Of a stretch of DNA of 64,000 nucleotides, positions 21,106-34,252 are shown in pieces. Positions within the stretch are counted from its first letter, which is position 1. Every line of letters begins with the position of its first letter. The stretch spans positions 1,539,462 through 1,603,461 of the forward strand of contig RCTD01000013.1 of assembly GCA_014898415.1 (NCBI GenBank), in the 5' to 3' direction. A model generated the notes under the pieces. It ran no database searches. It was given only the letters and a program-made list of their open reading frames with translations, and was not told where the DNA came from. The stretch comes from Stromatinia cepivora (Eukaryota > Ascomycota > Leotiomycetes > Helotiales > Sclerotiniaceae). Position numbers and translations under genes: made by a program.

Positions 21106-24025
21106 TGCAAAGCTCCGACTGTGGGTATATGAAGACAGATGACGGGCAGAGTCGTATCGAATTGGGAAGGGAGGTTATCATGACAAGAACACTGGGAATC
21201 TCCTCCAAGTGAGCCTTGGGCATTTTCGTTGAATGCCTAAGCTAGATTGATAAGTAATCTTTCACATTAATGAAAGACAACGAAATCCAATTGTCGCCTT
21301 GAACTAAGCCCAATAATGTCTAAACTTCGGAGAATATGGACTTCACGTGCTTTTGTTGCACATCTAACTTGAAATGAATAGGCTATTCCGGGAAAGCCTG
21401 AAGTTTTCCAATTTTAGCGCTGTCAAGCCTGTAAACGCCTGTGTCTGATTGGGATAATGTAATCAAACCTCCACTAAATTGACCTATATCCACTAAATTA
21501 TACCGTATTTGGCTTCATGAAGTCAGGCTTGTTCTCTCTGGCCAGTTTTTTTTAAAAATCACATAAGCATTCGCAGTCTTTTCACCTGCCAACAATTTGT
21601 CATAAACGGGGAAAAGATATCCGAGAATTGAGGTTAATGAAGGGGCTTTGCATTTAAAGTCATGTCATGTTTATTTTTAGGTTACGACAGCCTTCCGATC
21701 AAAGTATGCTATGCTGGCTGTCTGATTGTCATCGAAATTGGTCTTCATAGGCGGCATTTCAGCGTACTTATAAGATCGAGTATACACAGCTCCAAAACCC
21801 CAAACACTTTTTTTATTGCAATCAAATCTGCTGTTGTTATTTCATTGATTTGCAAATAAAGAGCAAAGGGCTCTCAAGTATATGTACAACACACACAAGA
21901 GTAAGGAAATACGACTTTAGTAATGTCTAACGAAATACACCCCATTGAATCCTGAACAAAACTGTCCAGAGGATGGGACCTCTGCGGGAGTATGATCATT
22001 GTATTGATGGAGATTTTCTTTTTTAATTCACAAGTCCACTCTATTATCAATAAACACCAAAATAAACTCTGACGCCACATCATTGAGAATCATTAAGGTA
22101 CTCCGCGCACGTTGATATTTTAAGCTCATTCCTTAATGTGAAGTGCGGAGAAGAACAAAGCAAAGAAAGAGACAAACGCAGATAGATGCAGGATCCACTC
22201 CTTCATTCCAGATCGTGAACAGCGAACTCAACCCATCACTCCCAAAGGCATATTGTTTGCCATCAATGGACCTTCATTTCATCCATGAATACTCAGGCAC
22301 TCCAATACAAATATCACAAGGGACGAATTCATGTACAATAAACAAACTACTCAAAAGGAATCACAGAGACTAGAATTTGAAGTAACGTATATCAATCAAA
22401 ACAAGTGTAATCACCATCCAAATTCCTGAGTGTGATTACATTTTCCCCAGGCGTGAAGATAAAATGAAGAACGAGACCCTGTTTTGCCTATGTGGTGCGA
22501 TACTATAATAAAAACGTCGGGATTCGAATACGAATGCTGCAACCTTTAAGTGAGATGATTACCAAAGGAAGGAACGATAGGTCCTTGTGTTGTTCTGCTG
22601 TCGCCCTTTTCGTTTGGACAAGGGATGATTATCCAACCACAAAATCACCGAAATCAGCCACATCATAGATGAGCACTCTTACCTCCCCTTCCACGTACAA
22701 AGGCTTCTTTCATACTAAACATGTCATTTCACACATACACTTATGATCCAAGCTACAATATAAATTCAACCAACTCGATGATTTCCCCTATGAGGGCTCT
22801 CGCTTATGAGTTTTCCTTGTTGTCTTTCAAATACATCAATGTCAATGCAATAATCATACTCCTGATTACTTACCACTCTGCTACTGCCTTCCACGCAAAC
22901 AATATGATAGTATCCCTCATGAAACCCCATACCCCATACCCCATTGAACCCATAACACCACTTACCACCCACCAATATCTACATTCCATCCTGCAAATCT
23001 ATCTATAATAGATAGCAATGCCGCGCAGTGCACTCTACCAAAGCCACCCCAGATTCCAGGCTCGATTCCCTTCATCCCATCCCATCCCACTCCCACTCCA
23101 TCAAGGGTAATCCCCCAAAATTCCTCCACACTTTCCGTCCACCTTAAAGATCGCCCAAGCCTGTGCTTTGCCGCGATATGGGGTGGTTGAATCATTATGC
23201 AGCACCAGCAGGACCGGGTTACCACCCGTTTGTGGATACCCTTAGGATATTCGATATCAAACATAATTTCACAATCAATCGACTCCTTGCAAGTTCTCGA
23301 GACCCTTAAATCCACAATAAACCAGCAAAATCACTAAACTATTTTCACAGGTTCGTTTCACTAGCCGAGCCGTTGATCTAGAACACTTGACACGGCTCTT
23401 CTAGACGGGAGAATGTACCAGAAGGATGATCGAACATTCACTCACGACATAGAAATCACTGCTAGTTCGTTCAAATCAAAATAGTCTGAAGTAAAATAGA
23501 ATGGGCAAAAAATATATCTCCATTTCTTCATCATTTATCTTCCGTCTCGTTACACACTGCTTAGATAATCTTCGCAGCTCTAGACCCTCTAGCCTAGTCA
23601 TCCATAAGCAACAGTAAACAAGCCAAATAAGTACTATCTGCCATCGTGGTCACATCATAGAGGATAATCTTTATCTTAGATCAATCCCTTTGTCCAAAAA
23701 TTTCCCCATCCATATCCTAACACCACAAAATCCTCCCAAGTGAAAAATGACGACCGGGGTGCCAATCATAGGTTTCGAGTAGCAAAGAAATAGAAATAAA
23801 ATAAAACAATATCCATTGACAAGAAAAGGGGTATGTGTGTATTATCCAGAAATGATTCCTCCGTGCTCAAATGCGCTACTCATGCGCTGAAAATATTGTA
23901 CAATTGAAAATGAAATGCCCATCTATGAGGATGGCGGAAAGATGCAAAAAAACAGTCCTTAACCGGCTGTGAAGTATCCTCTCAGTGAAATGTATAGAGG
24001 CTGTGAAGGTGAAGCGCAAAGATAG
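21106..24025. other. Long intergenic region, no supported gene
   Basis: About 2.9 kb between two minus-strand genes. Small open frames (for example 22721-23008 plus and 22962-23315 minus) are low-complexity or antisense to each other and show no domain. It should contain the regulator's promoter (proximal part near 21106-21400) and the 3' untranslated region of the gene ending at 24026. Confidence 0.45.
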
Positions 24026-27000
24026 TTAGCTCTCTTCTGTGATCCCAACCTCACCACCTCCTTCTTCTCTCCATTCCCGACTTCTATCGGTCATTCTCTT
24101 GATACCACTGACCCGACCTGCCCAGAGGCTTTCTACTGGCGTTCGAAAGGTATATCCTCTCTGACTACTGATAACACCAATAGCCTGGAGTACTGCTTTC
24201 CTGTTGTCCCTGCCAAATACAGCGGGGTGATTGATCCATTCTAAACTTGCCTCCAACTCAGCATCGAGAGCTGAAACGGTGTTAGGATCAATACCAGGTG
24301 CTGTAGCTACTGCCGAGAGCGCGTCGTTTGACTGATGTCGAGGAATGGGACCAAGGGTGTGGTTTGAGCTAATCGTAGTAGCAGATGTTGGTGAAGGGGT
24401 ACGGCGTCGCTCAGGAGTACGGCTTGTGGGAGATGAAGAACCAGTGCGGGATGAGAGATGGTTGTTTGGTGATTTCGAAGGTGTCGGTGGAATTGGAGGT
24501 AGACCACCTTTTCCTAAACCTTTCAAGATTGAACGTGTCTCGCTCAAAAGGTGTTGTGCACGATCATGCTGACCACGAGAAACCAAGGTGAGAGCTCGTG
24601 TAAGCATATCGGATGTGAGAAGTTCCATACGGCGTTGGACGACGCTTGGATGGGGTGGAATGGGTGGAGCACTATTCCAGGTAGTATGCTTCTTTTGATT
24701 TGTCGGAGCAGGAAGCATAGTTATTGCTAACAGTGAAGGGCGGGGCAGATGAGTAAGTGTCCCATCTCGGAGGATATCGCCCCAGGTTAAATCTGCTTGA
24801 ATCAAAGGAACCTCCTCTACCGATACAACTCGTTGGTCTTCTTGATCAAGTGGCCCACCAAGTGCCTCAAGACCAGAAACTATAGAATCCCATGGGTCTT
24901 GCGCTAGTTGTTCCTGAGAAGCGTTATCTGGAGCAATAACCAGCTGCACTAGAATATCCCTCTTATCACCAAATCTGAGGTCTCCTAAAGAAGCCTCGGC
25001 GTCCTTACCTGTTGCACGTTTAGTGATCTGTAGAGCTCCGCTTATCTTAACGAATTTAGCTGGCGACCCTTCAGGAAGTCGAAGTTTTAATTTCACATTT
25101 TGATGCGACATTGTTTGTAGGGATCCAAGGCAACCTGCAAGACATTCTCGCAACATCATCCAGTCTTTGACGTATGTGTAAGAAGCCTTCGTTCGCGTTG
25201 ATAATTCTATCATGGTGTCTGGTTTGTGTGTCATGCCTAATCCGAAGGAGTGAACAGCAATCCTAAGGGGAAAATGGTTAGCTGTGATTTTTCCGGGTGG
25301 AAAAAATTTAAACACTTACTTTGCTGCCTCAGCTCTCGATACCACAAAATCCACGCTCTCTGCATCAGATGTAGAGGAGTCACTAATCAAAAGAATTGTA
25401 GCGATTGGGTTGTTTGACCTTCGTTGCATGAGAAGATCCATTGCAACATTCGCACCCTCAACAACATCTGCTCGATGACTCTTTTGACCAACTGGTCTAA
25501 TAGAAGCCAGAATTTGCTGCCATCCATTCCAAGTTTTACTAGTCATTCCTACAAGTGGTGCCGCACCACCACTAGAACCAAAGGTAACCAAACCCATCCG
25601 ATCACGATCTCCAAGGTTAGAAACCATAAATTTAAGTGCATCTCTTACAAGGCTAATCTTGACACCTTGCATTGAAGATGAGATTGGAATTACAACAACA
25701 ATGTCAACTGGAACGTGGATTGCGGCAGGTAGTCGTAGACCTCTGGAGGCAACAGCGTAGTCTGTCGGTGCAGTGGTGGCAGATCTGCCTCCATAAGCCG
25801 ACGAATTGACCGATACTCGCTGTGGCCCTGTGGAATCACGATTCCACTCTTCTTCTTCGGGCTCGGAGAGATCGTAATCTGGACTTCGTGCTGGAGATCC
25901 TTCAATTGCGTTCAGGTCTAGTAAGGCTTGTTGCCATAATTTAAGCTGATTGCGGTTGTCGAATTTGAGATGAAAGGACGGGAGTTCTGCCACTGAAAGG
26001 CTCAAGGTCAATATGTTGTTATCTTCAGCAGGTCGTAAGTTAGTTGCGGTGATTTTTTCTGTTTGTCCAAGAGAATTACCAGATCCAGATTCGGTCACCT
26101 CATTCAAATGCTTCTTGATTAATATTGAACCTTTGAGAGTGCATCGAGTGCTTTTTCGAACCCCATTAGACTCATCCCAAGGTTGTGATGATGAAACTTT
26201 CTTTTCTTTCACGCAAATAAGCATTTCCGCAAACAAGAAACATTCCAGTTCCTGCCAAGATTGCTTGTCTTTCCCAACTCGAATAGTTCCATACAGTCGC
26301 AATTTTCCGAATCTGCTTCTCATTAGTGTTTCGTTGATTTTGGGTGGTAAAGGTTATAAATATACCTGTTAAAATCAAGACCGTGCCAATTCTCAACGCG
26401 GGTTCGCAATCCCTCTGTAATTTCGTCCAAGACCTCCGGAGATTCGTAAGGATAGAACCGTGGTGCACTTTGGGCAGGAGAGGGAGGTCGGGCATAGGTG
26501 TCCTCGGGGCGGATGTTGGGTAGTGGGGGAGCGCTTCGAATGTCATCTGGGTCGGGTCGCCATTTGTTGTCAGGTACCTCGATTGTAATAAGACAAGTCA
26601 AAGTTTGCTGTTGTCTGGACCTATTTAGGGTTGGAAACTCTGAACGGATGCTCACGACTGGAGCTGGTATGGGATTTCTTGTGACACTTGCTCGAGGACT
26701 CATAAGATTTGACTCTATTGCTTGCACGTCGTAGTCATGGCGGCGAGGTGGACCGCTGACTGCAGTCTCTGGATAACCAACAGATGATGGAGCATTTTCG
26801 CTATCATTTCTTTGGTGTGAGGTTCTTGACGGTGGTGGATATCGGTCCATGCGCTCTCTACTTTCCCTACTATCTCTGTTGCTACCATTATCTCTGCTAT
26901 TATCTCGAGGATAGGTGTCCTGGCTGTTCGCTCTTGTTCTTGTAGTTCGAGCATTAGATTCGCGGCTGGGCGGCCGTACGGTTTGGGCTTCCCAATTAGA

Positions 27001-27829
27001 GGGTGTGGGGGTGGATCTCGCGGACTGATCGCTGGCCGAAACTGATCGCACAATACTACTTAGCTTCTCTGAAGGGACAACAGGAATCAGCTTTCTATTC
27101 AGGGAAGACGAACCAGTTTTGAAAGTCTTACCAATGTCAAGAACATTGCCTCCTCGACTCGTATCCAGACCTAATGGCGCGTTGCAAGTTGGGCAATATT
27201 GAGCCTCACTCTCCTTGATATATTCGTAGAAACATGCCTCATGTGAGACATGGCCACATGAAAACTGTAGTATTCGCTCCCCCCGGAGTGTGTGTTCCAA
27301 TGGCTCTTCACACACAGAACATTCACTTCCAACAAACGTCCTCTCCCTCCTGTTGCGAGTTCTATCCGTGTCCAACATTCCTGTCATTCCACCACCGGCT
27401 CGCTGTTTGAGATCACGATTTGCCTTGCTGGCGAGAAATGAGGCCGAGGAAGACGACGTATTGGAGTTTCCAGGAAGGAATTCTAAAATTTTACGATTAT
27501 CTGATGAAGAACAAGTATTAAGTCAGTCAATATGAAGGTAGTTTTCATGCATTAGTATGAGCGGAGGGGTGGAGTAATGGCAATTTGGAGTTTGGCTACT
27601 GCGTACCCTTTTTGGAACGAGATCCTGCAACGTGAGCTCCACCAAATGGACCCCTGACCTTGTCTTTCTCTCGCCTCCTTGATCTCTTATCCGAGTCGCT
27701 GAGTAGTCCAAGCTCATACAACCTTGAAACCTGGTCTTTTTGTTCCTCTTCTTTGCGGCTAAAGCTAGTGGGATTCCTACCAGTGTCGGAAGTGGAAGGG
27801 GTATGATGTCCCAGGAGCCTTTTCGACAT
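24026..27829 (-). CDS. RING-PH-VWA scaffold protein (Far1/Ste5-like)
   Basis: Four exons (27829-27607, 27500-26366, 26312-25320, 25262-24026) with GT-AG introns of 106, 53 and 57 bp give an uninterrupted protein of about 1195 aa. A RING finger lies near residues 135-182 (CSVCEEPL ... FSCGHVSHEACF ... CPTCNAPL). A Ser/Arg-rich linker follows, then a PH-like domain (about 450-590, FGKLRLYGTIRVGKDKQSW) and a von Willebrand A domain (from about 650: VPVDIVVVIPISSSMQGVK). The usual metal-site DxSxS reads PISSS, so the first aspartate is absent. The C-terminus is Pro/Ser/Thr-rich, then helical. Fungal proteins with this order are related to yeast Far1/Ste5, scaffolds of the pheromone MAP-kinase pathway, and are often annotated 'von Willebrand RING finger protein'. 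The role here is inferred from architecture. Confidence 0.87.
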
Positions 27830-29169
27830 GAACCACTGTTCCAGAGGGTCTTATTTCAAAGCTCTGTTTAAAATATAACCTTATCCGCCCGCTTTATTCT
27901 TGATATTTTCCGCTGCTAAGTATCCAGTGGAATTAAGATTTACGAACACTGTGCAATCTTTTTCAGCACATATAATGCTGGCTTGTGAGAGTTAAAATTC
28001 GGCCAAATCCTGTAAGTCCGGACCAAGGAAGAGTTGGGGTGGCGATGCTGCGAATGCGCGCTGTAAGAATCTCAATCTTTTTCTCGCGGGACTCTAAATT
28101 TGGATATGGGAATGTGAGCCCGGCGAAGGACAGGACTACCGGGAAAGTTAATAGTAATCCAGAGGTGTGACGCTGTGGGAGTTTGTGAACACACTTTCCA
28201 CTTCCAGTGTGCTGATGATTCACGGCTTAGGTCAGAATAATTGAAGAGGATCCTAGGTAGGATGGGCACTATCGGTGTAGTTTTAGATCCCGTGTTTGGT
28301 TAATGGGCTGCAGTTATGAAAAGACGAGCTGAATGGCGAGGCCAATAGGGTATTCAATGCCAATTTAAGTCATTTGACTAGGCATCTGGGATGGGAGCTT
28401 TGCGAATTACCAGAAGGAGGGGCGAGATCTGCGAATTTGCGAATCATAAATTTGCGCGGATTGCGTACTACTGGGTAATTGACTTTATTTGGAGAGTCTA
28501 GTGAAATATAATGGAGATAATGAGTAAAGAGAAAAACTTGACAGACAGTGAGACGTGAAAAGCCAATGCGCCGTCCACTTACAGTAGTAGAAGCACCATA
28601 TCTAGGCAGTAAAGGTAGTAAATATGACTGTCTATAGAAGAAAAATTGGATAACATTAAGCCGGAACTCCATTCGCCCATCCCCAACAGCTCGAATGCAT
28701 GGGTGTGGGTACGTAAACGATGAGCACTGTCCAGGATACTTACAGGACTGAGTGATTTCTAGGATTTCGGAGTTGGCTTCAACAAGGACATGATGGGATT
28801 GGTTCAGTGGACGGGCTGGTGAAGATTCGGTGATTTTTTTGGTGGTGGGAAGTGCATGGTTGTTACTTTTGGTTGGTGCGAGGTACAGAAATAATTCATG
28901 GCAGTAACGACTTCAGGTAATAACTTTCATCATGATATGCTCATAAGCTCTCCATGTAGAAAGACCCCGGAAAAAACATGAATCTACAAATTGAACCATA
29001 TGCAACTGTTTGCATTAAACCCAAGAAAGTTAAAAAAAAAAAAGAGCCTCGAGATTGATACTTGACAAGTATTAATGCGAAGCAACCTAAGCAGTTTCTG
29101 CATAGAAGGACCTCGTCATATCGAATATAACTGTATCGGAAGTCCGTATATACTAAATGTCTTTCCGAA

Positions 29170-29450
29170 ATTTTATCATTTTTGTATATAGAGGAATTTC
29201 GACATTTTAGATTATACCGAATAAATTTTTATAATTTCAATTATAGAGAAAAAATTTATATATTCTTTTTATAAATCTATTATATAATTAATTAAAAATT
29301 TTCAAAAGATTAAAACTGAAATTTTAAGACTTAATATTGAAACTAATTATATAAATTTCATTAATAATCTTATTATTTGATTCTAATATATCAAAATCCC
29401 CGCTATCATTAATTGAATTTTTGGGTCTGTATAGCGAGATTCTACTATAG
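29170..29450. repeat. AT-rich block, possible RIP-mutated Tc1/pogo-like miniature element
   Basis: The right end, read on the minus strand, starts TATAGTAGAATCTCGCTATA and the left end reads TATAGAGGAATTTCGACATT. These resemble each other as degraded terminal inverted repeats and resemble the AATCTCGCTATA ends of pogo/Fot1-type elements. No transposase is readable. Tentative. Confidence 0.35.
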
Positions 29451-31799
29451 TTAGCTTAGTGCTTCCTATCAGCCGATAAGTCCCACACCAAAATGAAGGG
29501 GCTAGAAGGTTGAATTAATTAGAACACGCCATTATTTTGAAGATTAGAAATCTTTGAGCTTCAAAGATATCAACGTATGGTAGAATTTGACGGGATAAGT
29601 TCTTACTTTTCAAGTTTTGTTTCTACTTTCGTTGATACAGGCCGAGAAAAAGTAGAGTAGAACAGGAACCGCCTTTAGGCTATACCAATGGCTGCATGTG
29701 GGTCCTATAGTATTATATTAAGACGAACTTCGGAAATTTTACCAGAAAAGGACAATCTGTATATCAGGAACTTCTTGCAGCATGCAGTTGGTTAAACTTA
29801 CAGATGTTGGTACAGTTCTACTCGGTCCCCTCATAGACTTGTCCTCAATCTTCAACCCCCACCAACCCCCAGTCTCTGGTAATATATCACGATAAAAGAA
29901 CGATATTACCATCTCAGCTTTCTGCAGTCCCTAATTGCATATTCAAAGCATCGTACCAATCAAAGTTTGTATCATAGTCTAGACACTATAACCCCTGGTC
30001 CGCGCCCGTTATCCGCCGATGTTCCTGGTATGCTAAAATGCTCGCTAGGGTTCTTTTCCATCATGCATGCAGAATGATTACAGGGTGCACGATACAAGAA
30101 AAGCTCTTTGCGTGTAAGCAGTTAGTGAAAGAAAGACATTGATGGCTGAAAAATATAGTTATATGACACTCGCACTTTTTCTTAGGGTTTTATGTTGACA
30201 GGGGAATAACTGTTGGAAAACCCCCATCCTACCCAACATTTCGTTCTAGTAGGTATCCTACAGCTTTTTTGTGGCCGAACTAAAAAGAAATCTGTCAATT
30301 TCTTCCTTCCCATGAACGGCGGAAGAAATGATTCGGATACGGAAGCTTCCTTGGCTTTCGACCAGCTGAGAATATGTTCTAGAAAATTGGAAATAGGTTC
30401 ATTATTGCTCACTATCCTGTACTATTTGATTCTATATCCTGTAATATTGATCAGGACCCATTCTTCACAGTTAACCGATGATGATGTTCAAACCGGTGGT
30501 CCGGTGGGTAAGATTCTTATTAACAGCCCCATTATGGAAATATTCGAAAGAGTTCAACCCCACAAGACGACATGTGAAATAAGTTGATATAACCTATCGG
30601 GAACGGGTCGGCTTCTTCTACATGCGTAGCTAATCAAAAGTAATTAGAGACAAAATCGGAATTTTTGCGCCCTCCCAACTCCTATTCTTTCCTTTAAACA
30701 TCATGTTTCCCACGCGGTTTATATCAAATGTCTCATCCCCATATCCACTTTCGATCTGCTGTCATTATTTTTGGTGGACTTTGGATTTGGAAGGACAAGA
30801 ATATTTTGATAATCTGTAAGGATACATGGCGCATATGCCGTATATGAGGTACACCAAAAGTCCTAGGCAACCTGCTAAAGAAGCCACAACCAATAGACTC
30901 ACGATGTTTTCCACCGAGATTTTGCTCAGATATCTTCTAGAAACCTTCGAATTATAGTCGGAGCTTTCAAATTTTGATGCCTATTAGAATTCTGTCTTGT
31001 TACCCCAAACGTCTCTAGAGAATAAATTCCATTGTATCATTTGATTGTGGATGGAATGTTACACAATCGATCTAATCTCAATCTACTAGCTTTCAAGAAG
31101 GATTCTACAGGATTGGAATACTTGTGCGGTACCTCCGTTCTGTATTTAGACAGGTACACCCGCAAATATGTGATGTGCTTACGGCAAGTAACGTCGGCAG
31201 CTAAAATGTCCCATCCTTCTCAAGTTCTAAGTTCTCAGTTATGACTTCTGTAGTGCTACACCCGCATTTTTACAATTGTGCAGTATGCTGACAACATCAA
31301 GATGATACGAATATGGGTACTTCGTATGTATAATGATGTGCTGACAATTTTCATTCACTCACGCCGCATGTACAAAGCTCGAAATATACATTTGCGCGCA
31401 ACTCCTCATCTAATCCGTATAGAGTCTATCAGATGTTAGCCGTGGTGGCTTGACGTTATCCGAACTACTCCCATACTTCTATCAGTGTCTGATGTCAGCT
31501 TCACATTGCTGCGCCGTAACGAATAATTACAACTTGTACAGTAGCATTTTCATACATATAAAAAGAACATCCATAAGTTGTAAATCATTGAGCATTAAAA
31601 CCTGGAATGTAAGAACTTTAATTGACAGGTGGATCGAAATTGACTGCAAAAACATTACTCGTGCGGCCAGAAAGTACAGAACTTCTTCCTAAACGGGGTT
31701 GAATTTGCGGGGAAAAACTCTAATTGGCCAATGAAATCTACTAGTTTCCTTCGTTCCATTTTATTTTCAGGAATTTCCAGGAATTTCCAGGAAAATGTG

Positions 31800-32190
31800 A
31801 AGAAAATGCTCGCTTATATTATAATCTAATTTACGATTTTGCTATATTGAATATACAGAGATTAAAGAGATAAATATTATAAAATATATTAAAAAATAAT
31901 TATATTTATTTTATAAATAAAGACTTTAATCAATTATATCGTTATATTAATTGAAATTTATATAATGAAATCTAGATAATTAAAGTATTGTAAAATCCCA
32001 AGATTTACTAATAAAATTATTTAAAATCATTAATATTTTATTTTGAAATCTATTTTAAAACTATTTGAATTTATTAAAAAAGATTATACAAGTTTTAAAA
32101 GCTTTAAATCATAAGATTATTGAAATTTTATCAAAATATTCAAAATTCGAAAATTTGAAGAGAACAATTCAATATGTATTTGGATTCTTA
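31800..32190. repeat. AT-rich block, unidentified RIP-mutated repeat
   Basis: Almost pure A+T with no open frame, bounded by ordinary-composition DNA. The composition suggests an old mutated repeat; no end repeats or protein traces were found. Confidence 0.35.
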
Positions 32191-33072
32191 AAACAGTATC
32201 AAAAGATAGGGAAAACAGTAATATATGAGTAAAAATGTCTTATATTATTTACCCTTTCAACCTCCGTAAGGTCTATACCCCTTTCATACAGAAAAGATCC
32301 TATTTAGGAAGGGGTTCCGTACTTACTGGCCGCACGAGTATCATGCTAATCTTCAATCCACTGTCGCGCAGAAAATATGCTGCGATGTTACCCTCTGAGT
32401 TTTTTATCGTCCCGAACAGGAAAGCATCTAACAAGTTACGAGCAGTCTGACAGTCATACAAGGAATCCTTCGCAAACCATTATGCAACCACCAAAATGAT
32501 AATTTCGCATCGAGCTCTTGCCTAAAAGTAACCTTCTTCAAGCATTTCCTAATGCACCACCCACCTTTTGACGATGATCAATTTCTTATGGCTTGCATGT
32601 TCATATTGATGGCCACGAGTTTCTCGCGTGCTAAGCATGGTCTCTGGTTGTTTTGGTGCTCATAGGCAAAATATAGTTGATCATTTGTGGAGATAGTTTT
32701 GTGCGATTGGTGTTCCTTGAATTGAAATTGGTATGGCATAAACTTCTCCGACCCCGCGGGACAAAGATCAGTCGCAATGCATTAAAAACTCTATAATCCA
32801 TATTCTATTCTGGGTCGTATACTTCGTCACGAAGTATATCGATCCGTCATGCCATGGTAACTCAATTTTCATGGTTGATCTAAACCTACAGGAACACCGC
32901 CAGGATCTGTGTGTTTCATATTCCTGCTATGGTTCTTGATCTGTCCCTTGTAATTTTTATGATGTCAATGCAAATATTTCTCGTCATTCTGTCACATGAA
33001 CTGTGTGCTCTCAGAGCTGTTTCGGCAACCACAATCTTGTTGTTTTCCGTTGAATATTCCGCTCTCTTTTTA

Positions 33073-33640
33073 TACAGTGGAATCCGTTTTTTAAGAATTC
33101 TTCAAAATATCAATAGATTTGAATTCCATTATGATTTTTTTCATTTGTATAATCCATTATGAAATCTATTAAATTCATTGAATTTATCGAATTTATTGAA
33201 ATTTGAAAAGGAAATGAAATAATATATATATTATTAAATAATAAAATATAAAAAATTCAATTTATTATTATTAATCAATTAAACAAAAATAGAAATAACT
33301 TTAATTTAAAATTATATACTTTTTGTATCTTATTCTTGAATTTCATTCTTTTATATTTTATAGTTTTAGAATATATTTATTAATATTTTAAAATATATCT
33401 ATTAATATTTAAACTTTAAAATTTATAATAATTTATAAAAAGAATAAATTTTGATAAAAAAAAATAAAGATATCTTTTTGATATTTATTGTTTTTAATTT
33501 ATATTCTATTTTTTTATACAAATTTCATTATTTGATAAATTAAAAAAATAATAATTTAATATATTTTCAAATATTATAAAACGATTTATTGAATTACAAA
33601 ATATTATAGAAAATCCGTTCTTTAATTACTAAACATATTT
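33073..33640. repeat. AT-rich block, possible Tc1/mariner-type relic
   Basis: Starts abruptly after TTTTTATA with CAGTGGAATCCGTTTTTT, which resembles the end of a Tc1/pogo element preceded by its TA target. A convincing inverted partner was not found: GAAAATCCGTTCTTTAATTA near 33610 is a direct, not inverted, match. The interior is A+T with no protein trace. Confidence 0.3.
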
Positions 33641-33965
33641 CACAAACAAGAAAGGATTATTCGAAAAAAAGAAGGGATTATTCGACAGATTGTGGTTGCC
33701 GAAACAGCCCTCAATAGCTGAATTCACTACCCTGTTTTTTTGTCAACATCAATCTAATCTAGACCTTGAGCACTACTTGAAAATCTCAGTGGTATTCATC
33801 ATCTATGCATCAATGCATTCATGATTTCGAACCCCGCTGGGATTAATTTAGCCCCCTATTATTAGTCGTATATTCAGCGTTTTCCAAGACCATCTTTTGA
33901 AAAATGGATCGTTCTTTACATCAGGATCGCTGATTAGTTTTCTGCCTTATGAGGTTCTGTCAGTG

Positions 33966-33970
33966 CCCTT
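33966..33970. repeat. 5' target-site duplication CCCTT
   Basis: CCCTT precedes the element and recurs at 41013-41017. Joining the flanks gives CAGTGCCCTTTGCCTGC as the empty site. Confidence 0.93.
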
Positions 33971-34252
33971 TGTCACGAATCGTGAACCACAGGAGGCTAA
34001 CCACGTGATACCTCTTATCTCCCATATCAATTTATGAGCTGATCATCCATATGTATGCATTACGAATCATACGATTTAGTATAGTAAAATGGTAATCCTA
34101 ATAATGTATATGTATAACCCTGCAATTTACAAATGGATATTTGTGTATATATATCTAATCGCTTTTTACGAATTATAATTCTTCAATTGTAAATTCTAAA
34201 GAATATAATTGATCCTATTTATTCAATTCTACTATGATTCTTATACATTATA
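33971..34252 (+). repeat. 5' LTR of the complete copy (282 bp)
   Basis: The first ~54 bases (TGTCACGAATCGTGAACC onward) are identical to the LTR start at 2509. From about 34025 the sequence is heavily AT-shifted to its end at CATTATA (TGCGTCACA in other copies). Confidence 0.93.

Larger units (their letters stand above)
27830..33965. other. Gene-poor region with AT-rich blocks
   Basis: No supported gene in about 6 kb. The 5' flank of the RING-PH-VWA gene occupies the first few hundred bases. Short frames at 28370-28672, 30182-30587, 31032-31244 and 32911-33162 have no recognisable motif. Very AT-rich blocks lie at about 29170-29445, 31800-32190 and 33075-33640 inside otherwise moderate-GC DNA; they are listed separately. 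GGAATTTCCA is tandemly repeated at about 31770-31790. Confidence 0.5.

Noticed and set aside
20612..21142. 176-aa plus-strand open frame
   Set aside because: It is exactly antisense to the Zn2Cys6 exon, whose zinc-cluster motif is unmistakable; the plus-strand product has no features.
22962..23315. 117-aa minus-strand open frame
   Set aside because: No recognisable motif and no splice partners. It may be untranslated sequence or chance.
30213..30587. 124-aa plus-strand open frame with one hydrophobic stretch
   Set aside because: There is an equally long frame on the opposite strand (30182-30412). No homology was recalled, so it is not supported as a gene.
33820..33860. Possible tRNA on the minus strand (TTCGAACCCC word)
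   Set aside because: Only a T-arm-like word is present. No acceptor, anticodon or D-arm pairing could be found around it.
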